Shown here: positions 25,301 through 32,535 of the stretch, in pieces
Position numbering within the stretch: position 1 is the stretch's first letter
Layout: the number at the start of each line of letters is the position of its first letter
From: Chloroflexota bacterium
GTDB lineage: Bacteria > Chloroflexota > Anaerolineae > B4-G1
Reading direction: 5' to 3'
NCBI GenBank assembly: GCA_024232355.1
Contig: JAAEPW010000448.1
Coordinates: forward strand, 1 to 39,919
DNA: 39,919 bases
The notes under the pieces: model-generated
Told to the model about the DNA's origin: nothing
Database searches by the model: none
The model's input: only the letters and a program-made list of their open reading frames with translations
Program-made: the position numbers and the translations under genes

Positions 25301-25875
25301 ATCTGTTGCCTGACTGCGCCCAAGTCGTCTGTCAGGGGTTGCACGAGAGAGGGCACAGTGTCGCTCGGGTTCGGATTATGGACGATCAGGCCGACCCGTG
25401 ACTGGACCGGGGCTGTATCCAGCCTGGCATAGACCGGCTGGGCCAGGTGATCTATAAAGTTCATCGCCCAAGTTTGTGTTCGCCCCAGGTTGGCCGGATT
25501 TGCGCTGCCCGAGTTATCGATGATCAACATCGCGTCCACGGGACGGACCGGTGAGCCAACGCACTGCCCCAACCGGAGCCCCTTGATACGCAAAGTGACT
25601 TGTGCATCCTGACCGGGTACGAGGGTGGACGGGCGGACGTTTTTAGAAATCTGGAGCGAGTTGCCTACCCCGGCAGGGACCGGTACGACGGGTACGGGTG
25701 TCGGTGTGGGCACAGGTGTTGGGGTGCCCACCGGTGTCAGGGTAAGTGTCGGCGTCGCCGTGCCGGCTGTCTGGGCAGCAGCAGGAAGATGCGACGATGT
25801 GGCAAATCCCACAGAAATGACCATCAATAGAGCTACCAGCCATTGGGAAACGGGCAATGATTTTTTCATATTCAT
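19342..25875 (-). CDS. Giant VWA-VWA-TM-CxxCH/beta-propeller-TM-tubulin-like fusion protein
   Basis: Start chosen at ATG 25875, with AGGAGGAG 5 bases upstream and a signal peptide immediately following, giving 2177 residues. In order: signal peptide (1-35); TP-rich linker; VWA1 (MIDAS DNSGS, 120-124); second TP linker; VWA2 (DHSGSM, 488-493, with LLSDGQSD further on); TM helices at about 803-820 and 837-857 with a basic turn; a CVGCH motif (903-907); a TolB/PD40-type propeller with AWSPDG, AWSADG, QYSPNG and TWSPDG blades (about 910-1135); TM3 (about 1193-1212); then a tubulin/FtsZ-superfamily domain. That domain begins IGLGGTG (1253-1258) and has GGLSSG (1415-1420) where active members have GGTGSG. 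Charges place the VWA domains and propeller outside and the tubulin part inside. It is the last gene of its operon, after the intact tubulin-like gene, and a terminator follows. It may tether or cap a polymer of the intact partner (inference). Confidence 0.93.
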   Translation of the reverse strand: MNMKKSLPVSQWLVALLMVISVGFATSSHLPAAAQTAGTATPTLTLTPVGTPTPVPTPTPVPVVPVPAGVGNSLQISKNVRPSTLVPGQDAQVTLRIKGLRLGQCVGSPVRPVDAMLIIDNSGSANPANLGRTQTWAMNFIDHLAQPVYARLDTAPVQSRVGLIVHNPNPSDTVPSLVQPLTDDLGAVRQQIPSLGTGGDTSAGDSIRMATNQLIGRDSRRSGLILLMLHDQQPLQSSSDVEQAIREAQQVGIKVYILTNSYNITQNPVTSSDLSALLEDNEFWLDPSSDQLRSVFVQSTDGTMDMAGRDIQIADQFLDPSVALIMDVGQGGYVSSSGEQVHWDLHHLRADDEVVLTYRIHVDDSAAPGSYMMHTGGGYLDCNGYLVSGPIGDPVQPPLLEHETNVAAPTPTPIATLPGGTVVPLFTPTPVSVFTQTHPFMEAQHDVSPSSGLFRQEEYTITVELFGTGEECPPTVQRYTVDAVLVLDHSGSMNGPFGVERKLDEAKDAAVAFVDEFSRSPNRTDADRIGVIAFDDGTTLMHELSSDHSSLQQAIEQIASGGGTDIAGALQAAHELLNESKRPRVSQVIVLLSDGQSDYNSAMRIARALKDEDIRIVTVGLGYDVDDRLMRDIASDLSDYHFAAPGESLEEMFRDIAVMTRRPVAATNIRVVHTYDSDRFEIVRNSPNPPANTDQPGKVIWQVDQVDEPSSLLTYRIRPRVQGLYPVLHDVDVFFTSCEARDETMPTGEQVVEADTILPSKALTTTLPVTTAVQIKPPQYGSAEPSQIDDWRVALCDANLCWSPALLILLLLLLILLFLMRKSLLPWFHQAKLPCKILSLLLLLWLLLLAPLLANAVATGVCIDQNTLVFWRVVDEESNLYFSEPGPIRHVEQFEVDQHEQSCVGCHIVSGDTKLMAISSESSGSWTGELTIQRTDEAAGIVSGLRGSYFAWSPDGHKLAYSHEDRDIYILDLDTRTTTPLPGASDSGVIETMPAWSADGMVIAFVRPRDPESDGFAIIGESDIYAVPANGGQPTQLPGANEGGLNYYPQYSPNGRWLLFTSAPAGGSSYANPGAKIFVMEATGGRPIPIRANDLPDGTHIENASNSWPTWSPDGTEIYFNSKRDGDYNTYVADFVEVEEETTGGIIYTPDTGPARPIDEANTNDFEHLAYYVGPAEPITLWQMLGWAWASIWRLWPFFLLLPLLLFLLWWFCRTLTLPPEPIPAPMRPPSDVLPLWDGPEALWDPDPAMVIGLGGTGRRVLAYLKKNLLDAGAGEFPEQVRFMLIDTADEEPSTPGQTRAEFTGVQLDKEEDGIFTLDKDLNALISDMGRQADVEPELQAWFPARSYQSLTESQRHLSMGTGQRRPLARAGLFRELQLRADATDSLWQRLMKNAKDAQDEQGNLRVVIVGSLAGGLSSGILSDVAYLVRRAGHLGGAKLVTIETYQATDKVFAALMDDQTVAATNTFAALRELERLQMAGDQPYAIRYKWAPGNDVLDGRCDWRLLDELYLFDGGQLLGEQPVKWLYPAMADSITLQLDPVSREGGDHFRSRRRNQSNATREQVATGQAVVSGLGSFQVRTPLPDMIEALAVRWAKELLTLMLVGKPQGQVVLRPAQNQEDQEVGKNLNKRIYDLLAGHYDYGVSFPSAIKLGVIEHLMAKGKEKKAEIDKRGLERGLKNMVVQDEQTERETFRSYLNAALLHLLNGFSQSSALVARSGKVAYSLSFLGRVREELQDVTDRAKGLSGLSKAAQRQLESLIDVLPFYQDEAAKMYQALLVQRDMIVPPARVTPESEELGSIMGRLEDRRQQLLQWRADMNDILTRRYLGYEMQRGEPDNEYLNEWYANYLHEHLEEHLDRLFWQKGLEGEAQLSLRTWDDAVLRTEATALNQFTEALLTLGRYAARDVWEHERNALPKLLAEEMAGTRQTEQFVDRVWRQSTPLLECDLGAARNSTLHVALAGTQRALDAGDIQDHLLKRQQAGRQLTPLMTLDPCALSTVQTQDIVPLDASYAAQDAYQVYSENKGLLWGHEPTAVFAADENARSLEARLPEIKQMPRALHPMVVAGLENLDRARLYALGYAGQLDLPATDTASAAGQFDPAVVEMIRFGALPEAQIESLKSAVEQPTPETEANWRAWVNGIPRGDPLAREDYREAKDLGDVIALLVGEHLRKQSR
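23155..23169 (-). other. CVGCH haem-c attachment motif in the fusion protein
   Basis: These five codons give Cys-Val-Gly-Cys-His at the start of the propeller, a canonical CxxCH site for covalent haem c. The predicted topology places it on the outer face of the membrane, the only side where haem c is attached. It could also be a plain metal or disulphide site. Confidence 0.6.
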
Positions 25876-25934
25876 AATGACTCCTCCTGGACTAGATTCG
25901 GGCAGAAACCGGTCTTTGTGACTTGGATGATGGT

Positions 25935-25966
25935 ATGGGTGGGCACGCCTAACCGTACCCACCCAT
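25935..25966 (-). promoter_or_regulatory. Hairpin between the two tubulin-like genes
   Basis: A perfect 9-bp inverted repeat (ATGGGTGGG / CCCACCCAT) with a 14-base loop lies in the 108-bp spacer between the tubulin-like stop and the fusion-gene start. It has no T tract, so it is more likely an mRNA-processing or partial-attenuation element than a terminator. It could set the ratio of the two tubulin-like products. Confidence 0.45.
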
Positions 25967-25983
25967 TATGGCACACCAGATGC

Positions 25984-28900
25984 TTAGAAAGGATCGAACT
26001 TTTTTGGTTTATCCAGTTGAATTCTGGGTTTGTCTCTCTCTGGTACAAGGTCTCCAACACCGCTTCCTATGTCCTTGATGGCTCGTTTTAACTTTTCGAT
26101 CTCGTCGCTCAATATCAAGATAAAGATACAGGACAAGTCAAAGTTATAGCCTGAAGCAACGTCGGAGGGTCGCCCCTTTCCTCTTACTGCTTCGTATAGT
26201 CTGTCAAAGGTTACCTTTAGTTTATCTATCTGGGCTGCAAAGAGACGCGCCTGTTGTAGCTTGTTGGGGTTCTTGTCCTCAATGGCCGCCAACTCTCCCG
26301 CCAGATAATCGAAACTGCTACCGGCTCTTGATGATTCGTTGGCTACCCGGTCTTGCGCATCTTGATGGCGAGTGTGCGCCAGGTATGCATCGACGTGATC
26401 GTATGGGATTGGATTGGTGTATCCCGCCTCTTTTCCCATCTCATCGCCCACAAAGTTGAACGTAGTGATGGCGTCAACCAGGTGTGTTTCTTGGCGTGGA
26501 TCGGTCAGCCACCAGTCCCGCTCTTCCCGTTGCGCCGATTGCGGGTCATAGTCCGATTCCGGCGGCAAGACAAGCCGCCATACCGTCAGGTTTGAACCCG
26601 AGTCGTCTGTAAAAGTGTGGCGGTGGATTATCTGGTAGGCATAGCAGAACGTAAAGGTGCGAAAATTATCCATCTTTTCCAGTTGGATCACTACCTGGTT
26701 TGCAAAGAAGCGAGGCGTCTGATTCAATTCTTTCAACCGGTCTTCGAACTTGACAGCGTTGACCTCGGCCGGGAAGAGGTGCAACGTGCCACGATTGGCC
26801 CCCTCTACCTCAGCGCCACTCAGATACGCCGATTGGCTGGTACGAAAGCCTTCGATATTCTCCAGTTCGATGATTTCCTCGGTGTGGATCAGACTACACT
26901 TGAACCGGTCGCCCGAGTTAACCACCTTGGCAAACTGCTGACCGCGCTCTTCGTCCTGATCCCCAATGCCCACGTTATTCAGTTGAGTCATCCGGGACAG
27001 CACTCGCGTCAAATAATTGTGTTGGTCGGGTTTTTCCCCGTCATAGTAGACGCGCAGATAGTTGGCGGGCAGGGGATCCCCACCGCTATAGTTCAACAGT
27101 GGACCGCTGCTCATGTGAATGTGCTCGGCCAGAGTCTCCGGCTCGGGATACTCGTATATCAAATAGTCTATGATGGACTCGTCCTGCATAGCTCGTTCAA
27201 ACGTCGTGCGGCAGGCAGCCAGGAGCAGATCGAGGTTATGCCGGGTGTCGGTCCGAGCTTTGGCCTCGACCGGAGTTCTCTCACCCGGCGACTGCACTCT
27301 CAAGCTCAATTGTGGCGTAAGAACGCCCCGGGTCTTTTGATGCTCCAGATCCCAGGTGATCCCTCCGAGGACGTCACGCACTGCGTCTCGATCTCCGGCA
27401 GATACATACGTCTCGTACCGTTGCCGTTCGTACTCCTTGTTCTCGACCACGTAGCGGACGACGATGGATTGATCTTCCTGGCGATCCGCCTCGACCTCTT
27501 GCATCCCGGTGAACGTCTGGCTGTACAGACTGTGACGGTCCAGCGCCAACGATTCGACCCAATCGCGCGTTTGCTGTCTGGCCGCGCCCACGTAGGCAAG
27601 CATCTGGCCCACACAACCCAGAACTGCTTGCTCCATGATCTCACCCCGCAGCAGGTCGATCAAGGATTGCTCTTTGGCCAGGTATTGGCGCTGGCTTTCG
27701 TGAGCCGCTTTGCTGGGAATGCCTACCAGGGGCACTTTTTTGTCCGCATTTTCTTTCATATCCCTGAGCGCCCTGCGGGCGGCAGCGATTGCACCGCCAC
27801 GCCGGTCGTCCTCCAGTTGACGGCGGGTGCGTATCTCGTTCAGCACCTGGCTGGCGCTATCCAGATCATTATAGAGTTGGTTCAGGAAACTGTACAGGTA
27901 GCCCAACTTGCCACAGCGAGCTCTACGATAGTCGCGTGATTGGCCGTTCAGGATAGCCAGCATTTGCAAGTCTAGTGCTTGTTGAAAGCGTTCCATATGC
28001 AAGGTGGCGTACGTGTTGAGCGTGTCTCGATACCGTCCGCCGCTGCGCTGGCCGGTAGTGGAATCCTCTCGACCCAGTTGGACGTTCTTGAAATTGCGCA
28101 CTTCCTCCTCGATACGTGGCGCTCCTTGTGTGGGGCGTTCCTTGTTTTCCTCACTGGTGTTGATCTTTCGGTCGCCATCGGTGATCCTGGCAGCGAGCAC
28201 CGCCCGCGCCTGCAATCGAGCGTGGATGGAGGCTTCGTCGTCGCCTTCCGGCTCAAAGTAGTCAGTCCAATCTCTCAGGTCACGATCCAACAATTCACCC
28301 ATCAAGTCGGGGTCTCTGTTTATGTGGCGGCGGCCAATTGAGCCTACCTCGGCCGGCAGCGCCGTCAGATTGATCTGGTTCTCGACGTCGAGCGGGTCCA
28401 CGATCTGGGTGGCTTGTATAAAGCGCCGTGCTCCATCGCCGCCCGGCAGCCCTTCTTCATCCGCGTTGGCGTCATCAGATAGTTTGATGGGCAAGTTGGT
28501 CTTGGCATCAAATTCCGCCGGAGACAGAAACCCTTCGAGCACTTCTAGTATCAGTTGGTGTGACCAACTCTTGACGAGGGAATGAATGGGAAAGACGAGC
28601 GTGTACGTGCCCACCGACCCAAAGGTGGCTGCATCGGGGGCCAAGTCATTCCGCCCGCGTCGCTGGCCCACCTCGGCCTCGACGTTGAGAGGATAAGCCT
28701 GGAATGGGCGCTCGGGATCCTCTGCATCCAACACCGCGCTGATGGCATCGGCAATGGTAGGCGCTACGCCGTATCCCAGGCGCGCATCTGCCAGCGAGTT
28801 TCGCGCGCGTTGTCCGTCAATATAATACAACAGATCGAATAGTTTGGTCTTTACAGTCCCTCGCCATACCGGGTGATCTCCGTGGTCGTGATAGTACATC

Positions 28901-29655
28901 GGGTAGCCGAGTTTGTAATCAAAGTCGAGCGTGAACCGGCGATTCTCTCGCATAGCCGCGTGGGCGCGTCCCTGCAAGCTTTTCATCATGCCAACGCCGA
29001 CGTCAGCAGCGAACGCCTCTGGCAGTACCAGGTAGCCCCGTATGGTTGTCTGCATGTTCACTGTCGACAGGCTCGCAATCTGGCGCACGATGTGGGCAAT
29101 GTCTACGAACATGCCACTGCCGGTTCCACCCGCCAGGGAGCCTACGATAAACACTTGCAATCCCTCTTGCCTTTGGGTCGCGCGCTTGATGGCCCGGATG
29201 GTATCAGTCAGCATATTGTTGATAGACGATCGCGCCGGAGCACGCACGTCGTAAAAGACGGCCAATCGCCCGAACTGGCGGTACTGGCCGGCGCCTTCTT
29301 CCAGGTTGAAAATGTTGCGCGGAAGCTTGCTCAGGTAAAAGTGGGATTGAAGCCACGATGCTATTTGAGGATGTTCACCCCGACCCGCTTTATACACCAG
29401 ATCGTAAGCGTCGCCTCCAATGTACACGTATTCGCCATAGTCGAGCGATACTGTACCACCGACTTGGCCACCTCGCTCAGCTTCGCCCCGCCCGCCGACT
29501 TTGACGGCAGCCGTCTTGACGGTATCAAAGGCCAGCAACCTGACCTGTGGCGGCATCTCACCACCGCACGCTTCCAACAGGTCTTTTTTGAGGTGGGTCG
29601 CCGCCTGTTGGCCCGTGCCTCCCAGTCCAATAATCAAGGAAGGGTTGAGTTTCAT
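25984..29655 (-). CDS. Stand-alone tubulin/FtsZ-superfamily protein with intact GTP-binding motif
   Basis: This 1223-residue cytoplasmic protein opens with LIIGLGGTG (GLGGTG at 10-15). It has the tubulin signature SLAGGTGSG (GGTGSG at 176-181, encoded at 29113-29130), so it should bind and hydrolyse GTP. The first ~400 residues are the tubulin-like core. The remainder is a very long helix-rich extension (about 500-800) and a mixed C-terminal region with no recognised domain, ending in basic QLDKPKKFDPF. No signal or TM segment is seen. AAAGGAG lies about 8 bases before ATG 29655. Large tubulin-like proteins of this kind occur next to VWA genes in several bacterial phyla and have been proposed to remodel membranes. 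Its core is homologous to the C-terminal part of the fusion encoded next. Confidence 0.93.
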   Translation of the reverse strand: MKLNPSLIIGLGGTGQQAATHLKKDLLEACGGEMPPQVRLLAFDTVKTAAVKVGGRGEAERGGQVGGTVSLDYGEYVYIGGDAYDLVYKAGRGEHPQIASWLQSHFYLSKLPRNIFNLEEGAGQYRQFGRLAVFYDVRAPARSSINNMLTDTIRAIKRATQRQEGLQVFIVGSLAGGTGSGMFVDIAHIVRQIASLSTVNMQTTIRGYLVLPEAFAADVGVGMMKSLQGRAHAAMRENRRFTLDFDYKLGYPMYYHDHGDHPVWRGTVKTKLFDLLYYIDGQRARNSLADARLGYGVAPTIADAISAVLDAEDPERPFQAYPLNVEAEVGQRRGRNDLAPDAATFGSVGTYTLVFPIHSLVKSWSHQLILEVLEGFLSPAEFDAKTNLPIKLSDDANADEEGLPGGDGARRFIQATQIVDPLDVENQINLTALPAEVGSIGRRHINRDPDLMGELLDRDLRDWTDYFEPEGDDEASIHARLQARAVLAARITDGDRKINTSEENKERPTQGAPRIEEEVRNFKNVQLGREDSTTGQRSGGRYRDTLNTYATLHMERFQQALDLQMLAILNGQSRDYRRARCGKLGYLYSFLNQLYNDLDSASQVLNEIRTRRQLEDDRRGGAIAAARRALRDMKENADKKVPLVGIPSKAAHESQRQYLAKEQSLIDLLRGEIMEQAVLGCVGQMLAYVGAARQQTRDWVESLALDRHSLYSQTFTGMQEVEADRQEDQSIVVRYVVENKEYERQRYETYVSAGDRDAVRDVLGGITWDLEHQKTRGVLTPQLSLRVQSPGERTPVEAKARTDTRHNLDLLLAACRTTFERAMQDESIIDYLIYEYPEPETLAEHIHMSSGPLLNYSGGDPLPANYLRVYYDGEKPDQHNYLTRVLSRMTQLNNVGIGDQDEERGQQFAKVVNSGDRFKCSLIHTEEIIELENIEGFRTSQSAYLSGAEVEGANRGTLHLFPAEVNAVKFEDRLKELNQTPRFFANQVVIQLEKMDNFRTFTFCYAYQIIHRHTFTDDSGSNLTVWRLVLPPESDYDPQSAQREERDWWLTDPRQETHLVDAITTFNFVGDEMGKEAGYTNPIPYDHVDAYLAHTRHQDAQDRVANESSRAGSSFDYLAGELAAIEDKNPNKLQQARLFAAQIDKLKVTFDRLYEAVRGKGRPSDVASGYNFDLSCIFILILSDEIEKLKRAIKDIGSGVGDLVPERDKPRIQLDKPKKFDPF

Positions 29656-29688
29656 AGTTTTACTCCTTTCTCATCTCAAATCGTTCGT

Positions 29689-32496
29689 TCACCGGTCCAT
29701 AGGATCTTTATAGATATACAGTTTTGTCTTGCGGATCTTTTTGCCTGCCGAACGGCTGGACTTTGGTGGTCTCAACTCTGTGTCAAGTCTCTCTTCACCT
29801 CCTAAATCAATGATGCGAACACCAATGATGCCTCTTTCTGAATCATCTTGATTGCTACAAGCAAACTCGATTTGGCTAAAATAGCCCTGTGCTTTTGGCC
29901 CCAGTTTTTTGCCTTTGTACACAAAGCGGTTACGGCGGTGCCTGTCTGTGGGGAACGTGATATTCAAGACATAATCGCCAGTCTCGTTGTCTACAATTAC
30001 CACTCGCCCCTTACACGGGTGGGCCTTGGCTTGTTGATTGCGTCGCGCGTAGACAATGATGCCTGCGATTAACGCCAGCAGTGCTATCGGCCCGCCGATC
30101 TTGAATCCGATCATCACCGGACTTTCTGTCCGTCGGATATTCCGGGTGGTCTGGTCAGAAATAGCATGATAGCCACAGATCGTTTGCCCGGTTATTTTGG
30201 CGGTCAGTGTGTATGATCCTGCTCCTAACCCGCCAATTACTCCCTGGAAATGTCCGCTCTCGATCTGCGTCATCGTCACGTCGACAGGCGCGAGTTCTCC
30301 TTCCTCGTTCAACACTATCAACTGGATTGGTTCGCCCGTCATCACCTGGGCTGGGTCTGCTGGACTGCCAGCTTGGTCTTTGAGCACCAATGTCACCGTG
30401 AGCGGGATGGTTTCCAGTGTCAATGTGTGGGCCGGCATACGAGCATCCTCGTCCGGTTCTACAATTTCCAGGTGTAGGCCGGTAGATGGGACAACGTCTG
30501 CATCTCCTACAGTCTTTCGCAGGGTTTGCCATTCCTCGCCATCAGGATCACGAGTCTTGATCTCGATATCGAGTGTTTGCAAACCGGATTGGATCGGTGT
30601 GGCCTGCCCACGATACGTTCGCCCATCGGTCGTGGTCAGGGGCGCGCGGCTGCCATCAGACAAGACTACCTCGGTGGACAAGGTATAGCCGGGTGGAGCG
30701 CTCAGTGTTTGCCCCAGGCTATCATCTATCTGGAAAGTGACATTCCCAGCACAGTGTTGGGTCAGATCGCTTACTTCCGCGCTCACACCTGGGGCACTAA
30801 CGTGGAAGGGCGACAGGGGTTCCCGGTATACTTCTTCCTGCTGTCCCCCACTGCCGGTCATATAAAGAGCAACACTGGCTTGATAGGCCCCCGCTGCTAC
30901 AGGGATGAACTCGCCTCTCAAGACACCATCGCTGCCCGATGTCAGTGGCACAGTCCAGGTCTGTGATCCCGAGTTGAACGTCACCATTATCGCGCGCGAG
31001 GCGTCGGACGTCACTGCTTGCCCGTTCATCTCCACGGCGTAGGCCAGTGGCCGGGGTTGAAAAAGCAGTTGTGTCTCTGGCAACTCTGCCTGTAGTGTGA
31101 TCACCGGTTCCCCCACATCAAAACTGCCCACCTCGCTCAAGGAGGAAACGATGACTTTTTGCCCATCAATGTCCCGGCTCGTAGCGGACAAATGTAGGGC
31201 ATAGCGCCCGGCTTGAGTGGGTGTAAAGTCGGCGACATATACGTTCCGAGCCGCATCATAAGTCATCGCTAAGGGCCAACTTTGGCTGTCAGCAACGATC
31301 TCGGCATCGGCGATTTGCAATGCGTACTGTGGATCGTCGTATTGGGGCAGAGGATGGCCCTGGCTGGTCTGGAGTTGGTATTCTACCTGGGTCGGGATAT
31401 TCAAAAGCGCCACACCCGCCGGCGACAGCATCACGCTGTTGGCATTGATTTTGCGCATATCGACCTTTCCCAGCGTTGCGCCCTCGGTGGCCCTGATTTG
31501 CCAACGACCTGGCGGCGGGTCATAGATCGTGATGGTCTCAATCGGTTCGTTCTCACCCTCGATTTGCTCCTGGGATGTGCTAAACGGGTCGCCTTCCAAC
31601 ACCTCGATGTCGATGCCATCCACTTGCGGATTGGCTTTGTCCAACGTAAAAGCAATAGATTGCAGATAGGGCGGCACGACGATCTCGGCAGGGAGATTGT
31701 CGATAATGACGTGTTCTGTTGGGGTGGCATCAGGCAGGTCCGCTGTCAATTGCCGCAGAATGACGCGAAATGCCGCCCCCACATCCGTCTCGTTGGAAAC
31801 CAGCTTGACCGCACAATCTTGGGTGATCGTATTCCACCAAGGTTCCATGCTCGTCCAATAATCGCCGGACACGTCATTCATAGCGATGGCACAAATGGTG
31901 AATTGATCGTTGGGAAAGTTGGCTGTGACATAGTCTTGTACCCGGCGCATATGCTCACCTGCTGTCTGGCCCGACACCGAAGGCTCGCCATCTGTGAGAA
32001 TGACCAGAGCCTGGAGATGAGGGCCGGCAGGGTCCTCCGGAAGCAGGTCGAACATCCGGCGGGCTTGCTCCATCGCTTGATAAAAGTTGGTGCCCCCCAG
32101 GTTGTCGGTGCGAAAATCGTCAAAGGCCAGCGCGCTTTCCAGGCCCGCTTTTTGCGCCTCCCACTCGTCCGAATTCGCCGGAGCAATCGTCTGCCAATCC
32201 AACCCTGCCTGGCTCTGGTCTCCAAAATGGAGCACGCCTATACGGTAGGTCGTCGTGTGATGGACTTGCAAACGGTCGCTGCCCAACCAGCGCATAGCGT
32301 TGATAGGCGCGTAGAAACGCAGGGCATTGGGATCGTTCGGTATCGGGTGTGCGGGACTGCCCCCCATACTGCCGGATTGGTCCACCACGAACAGGATATC
32401 CAGACCTGCGGGCGGTGGCGCTTGTGCCTGACTATAGGTTGGCGGGCACAGTAGGCAGCCTATCAACAAAACAATGATCATCAATTCTTTTTTCAT
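29689..32496 (-). CDS. VWA-domain single-pass membrane protein with cytoplasmic tail
   Basis: Start placed at ATG 32496, in front of a classic signal peptide (MKKELMIIVLLIG); a 13-codon extension to GTG 32535, abutting the kinase stop, is possible but would put charged residues ahead of it. This gives 935 residues. A VWA domain follows at once (VVDQSGSMGG near 35-44, LVILTDGEPS near 165). Several Ig-like sandwiches (about 240-780) come next, then one TM helix (about 795-816, ending VYARRN) and a ~119-residue basic cytoplasmic tail (FVYKGKKLG, KSSRSAGKKIRKTK). The tail is the obvious contact for the tubulin-like protein encoded 33 bp downstream. The protein could transmit metal-dependent ligand binding to that polymer (inference). 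Confidence 0.92.
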   Translation of the reverse strand: MKKELMIIVLLIGCLLCPPTYSQAQAPPPAGLDILFVVDQSGSMGGSPAHPIPNDPNALRFYAPINAMRWLGSDRLQVHHTTTYRIGVLHFGDQSQAGLDWQTIAPANSDEWEAQKAGLESALAFDDFRTDNLGGTNFYQAMEQARRMFDLLPEDPAGPHLQALVILTDGEPSVSGQTAGEHMRRVQDYVTANFPNDQFTICAIAMNDVSGDYWTSMEPWWNTITQDCAVKLVSNETDVGAAFRVILRQLTADLPDATPTEHVIIDNLPAEIVVPPYLQSIAFTLDKANPQVDGIDIEVLEGDPFSTSQEQIEGENEPIETITIYDPPPGRWQIRATEGATLGKVDMRKINANSVMLSPAGVALLNIPTQVEYQLQTSQGHPLPQYDDPQYALQIADAEIVADSQSWPLAMTYDAARNVYVADFTPTQAGRYALHLSATSRDIDGQKVIVSSLSEVGSFDVGEPVITLQAELPETQLLFQPRPLAYAVEMNGQAVTSDASRAIMVTFNSGSQTWTVPLTSGSDGVLRGEFIPVAAGAYQASVALYMTGSGGQQEEVYREPLSPFHVSAPGVSAEVSDLTQHCAGNVTFQIDDSLGQTLSAPPGYTLSTEVVLSDGSRAPLTTTDGRTYRGQATPIQSGLQTLDIEIKTRDPDGEEWQTLRKTVGDADVVPSTGLHLEIVEPDEDARMPAHTLTLETIPLTVTLVLKDQAGSPADPAQVMTGEPIQLIVLNEEGELAPVDVTMTQIESGHFQGVIGGLGAGSYTLTAKITGQTICGYHAISDQTTRNIRRTESPVMIGFKIGGPIALLALIAGIIVYARRNQQAKAHPCKGRVVIVDNETGDYVLNITFPTDRHRRNRFVYKGKKLGPKAQGYFSQIEFACSNQDDSERGIIGVRIIDLGGEERLDTELRPPKSSRSAGKKIRKTKLYIYKDPMDR

Positions 32497-32535
32497 TATG
32501 ACATCTCTTCTCCCAAGAATCCAATTATCCATCAC

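Noticed and set aside
25876..25962. 29-codon N-terminal extension of the fusion protein
   Set aside because: The Shine-Dalgarno and signal peptide fit ATG 25875; the extension would place charged residues before the signal and has no ribosome site.
26617..27939. 440-codon plus-strand open frame opposite the stand-alone tubulin gene
   Set aside because: Antisense shadow with no recognisable family features.
31282..32454. 390-codon plus-strand open frame opposite the VWA gene
   Set aside because: Antisense shadow; the minus frame carries a signal peptide, VWA motif and TM helix.
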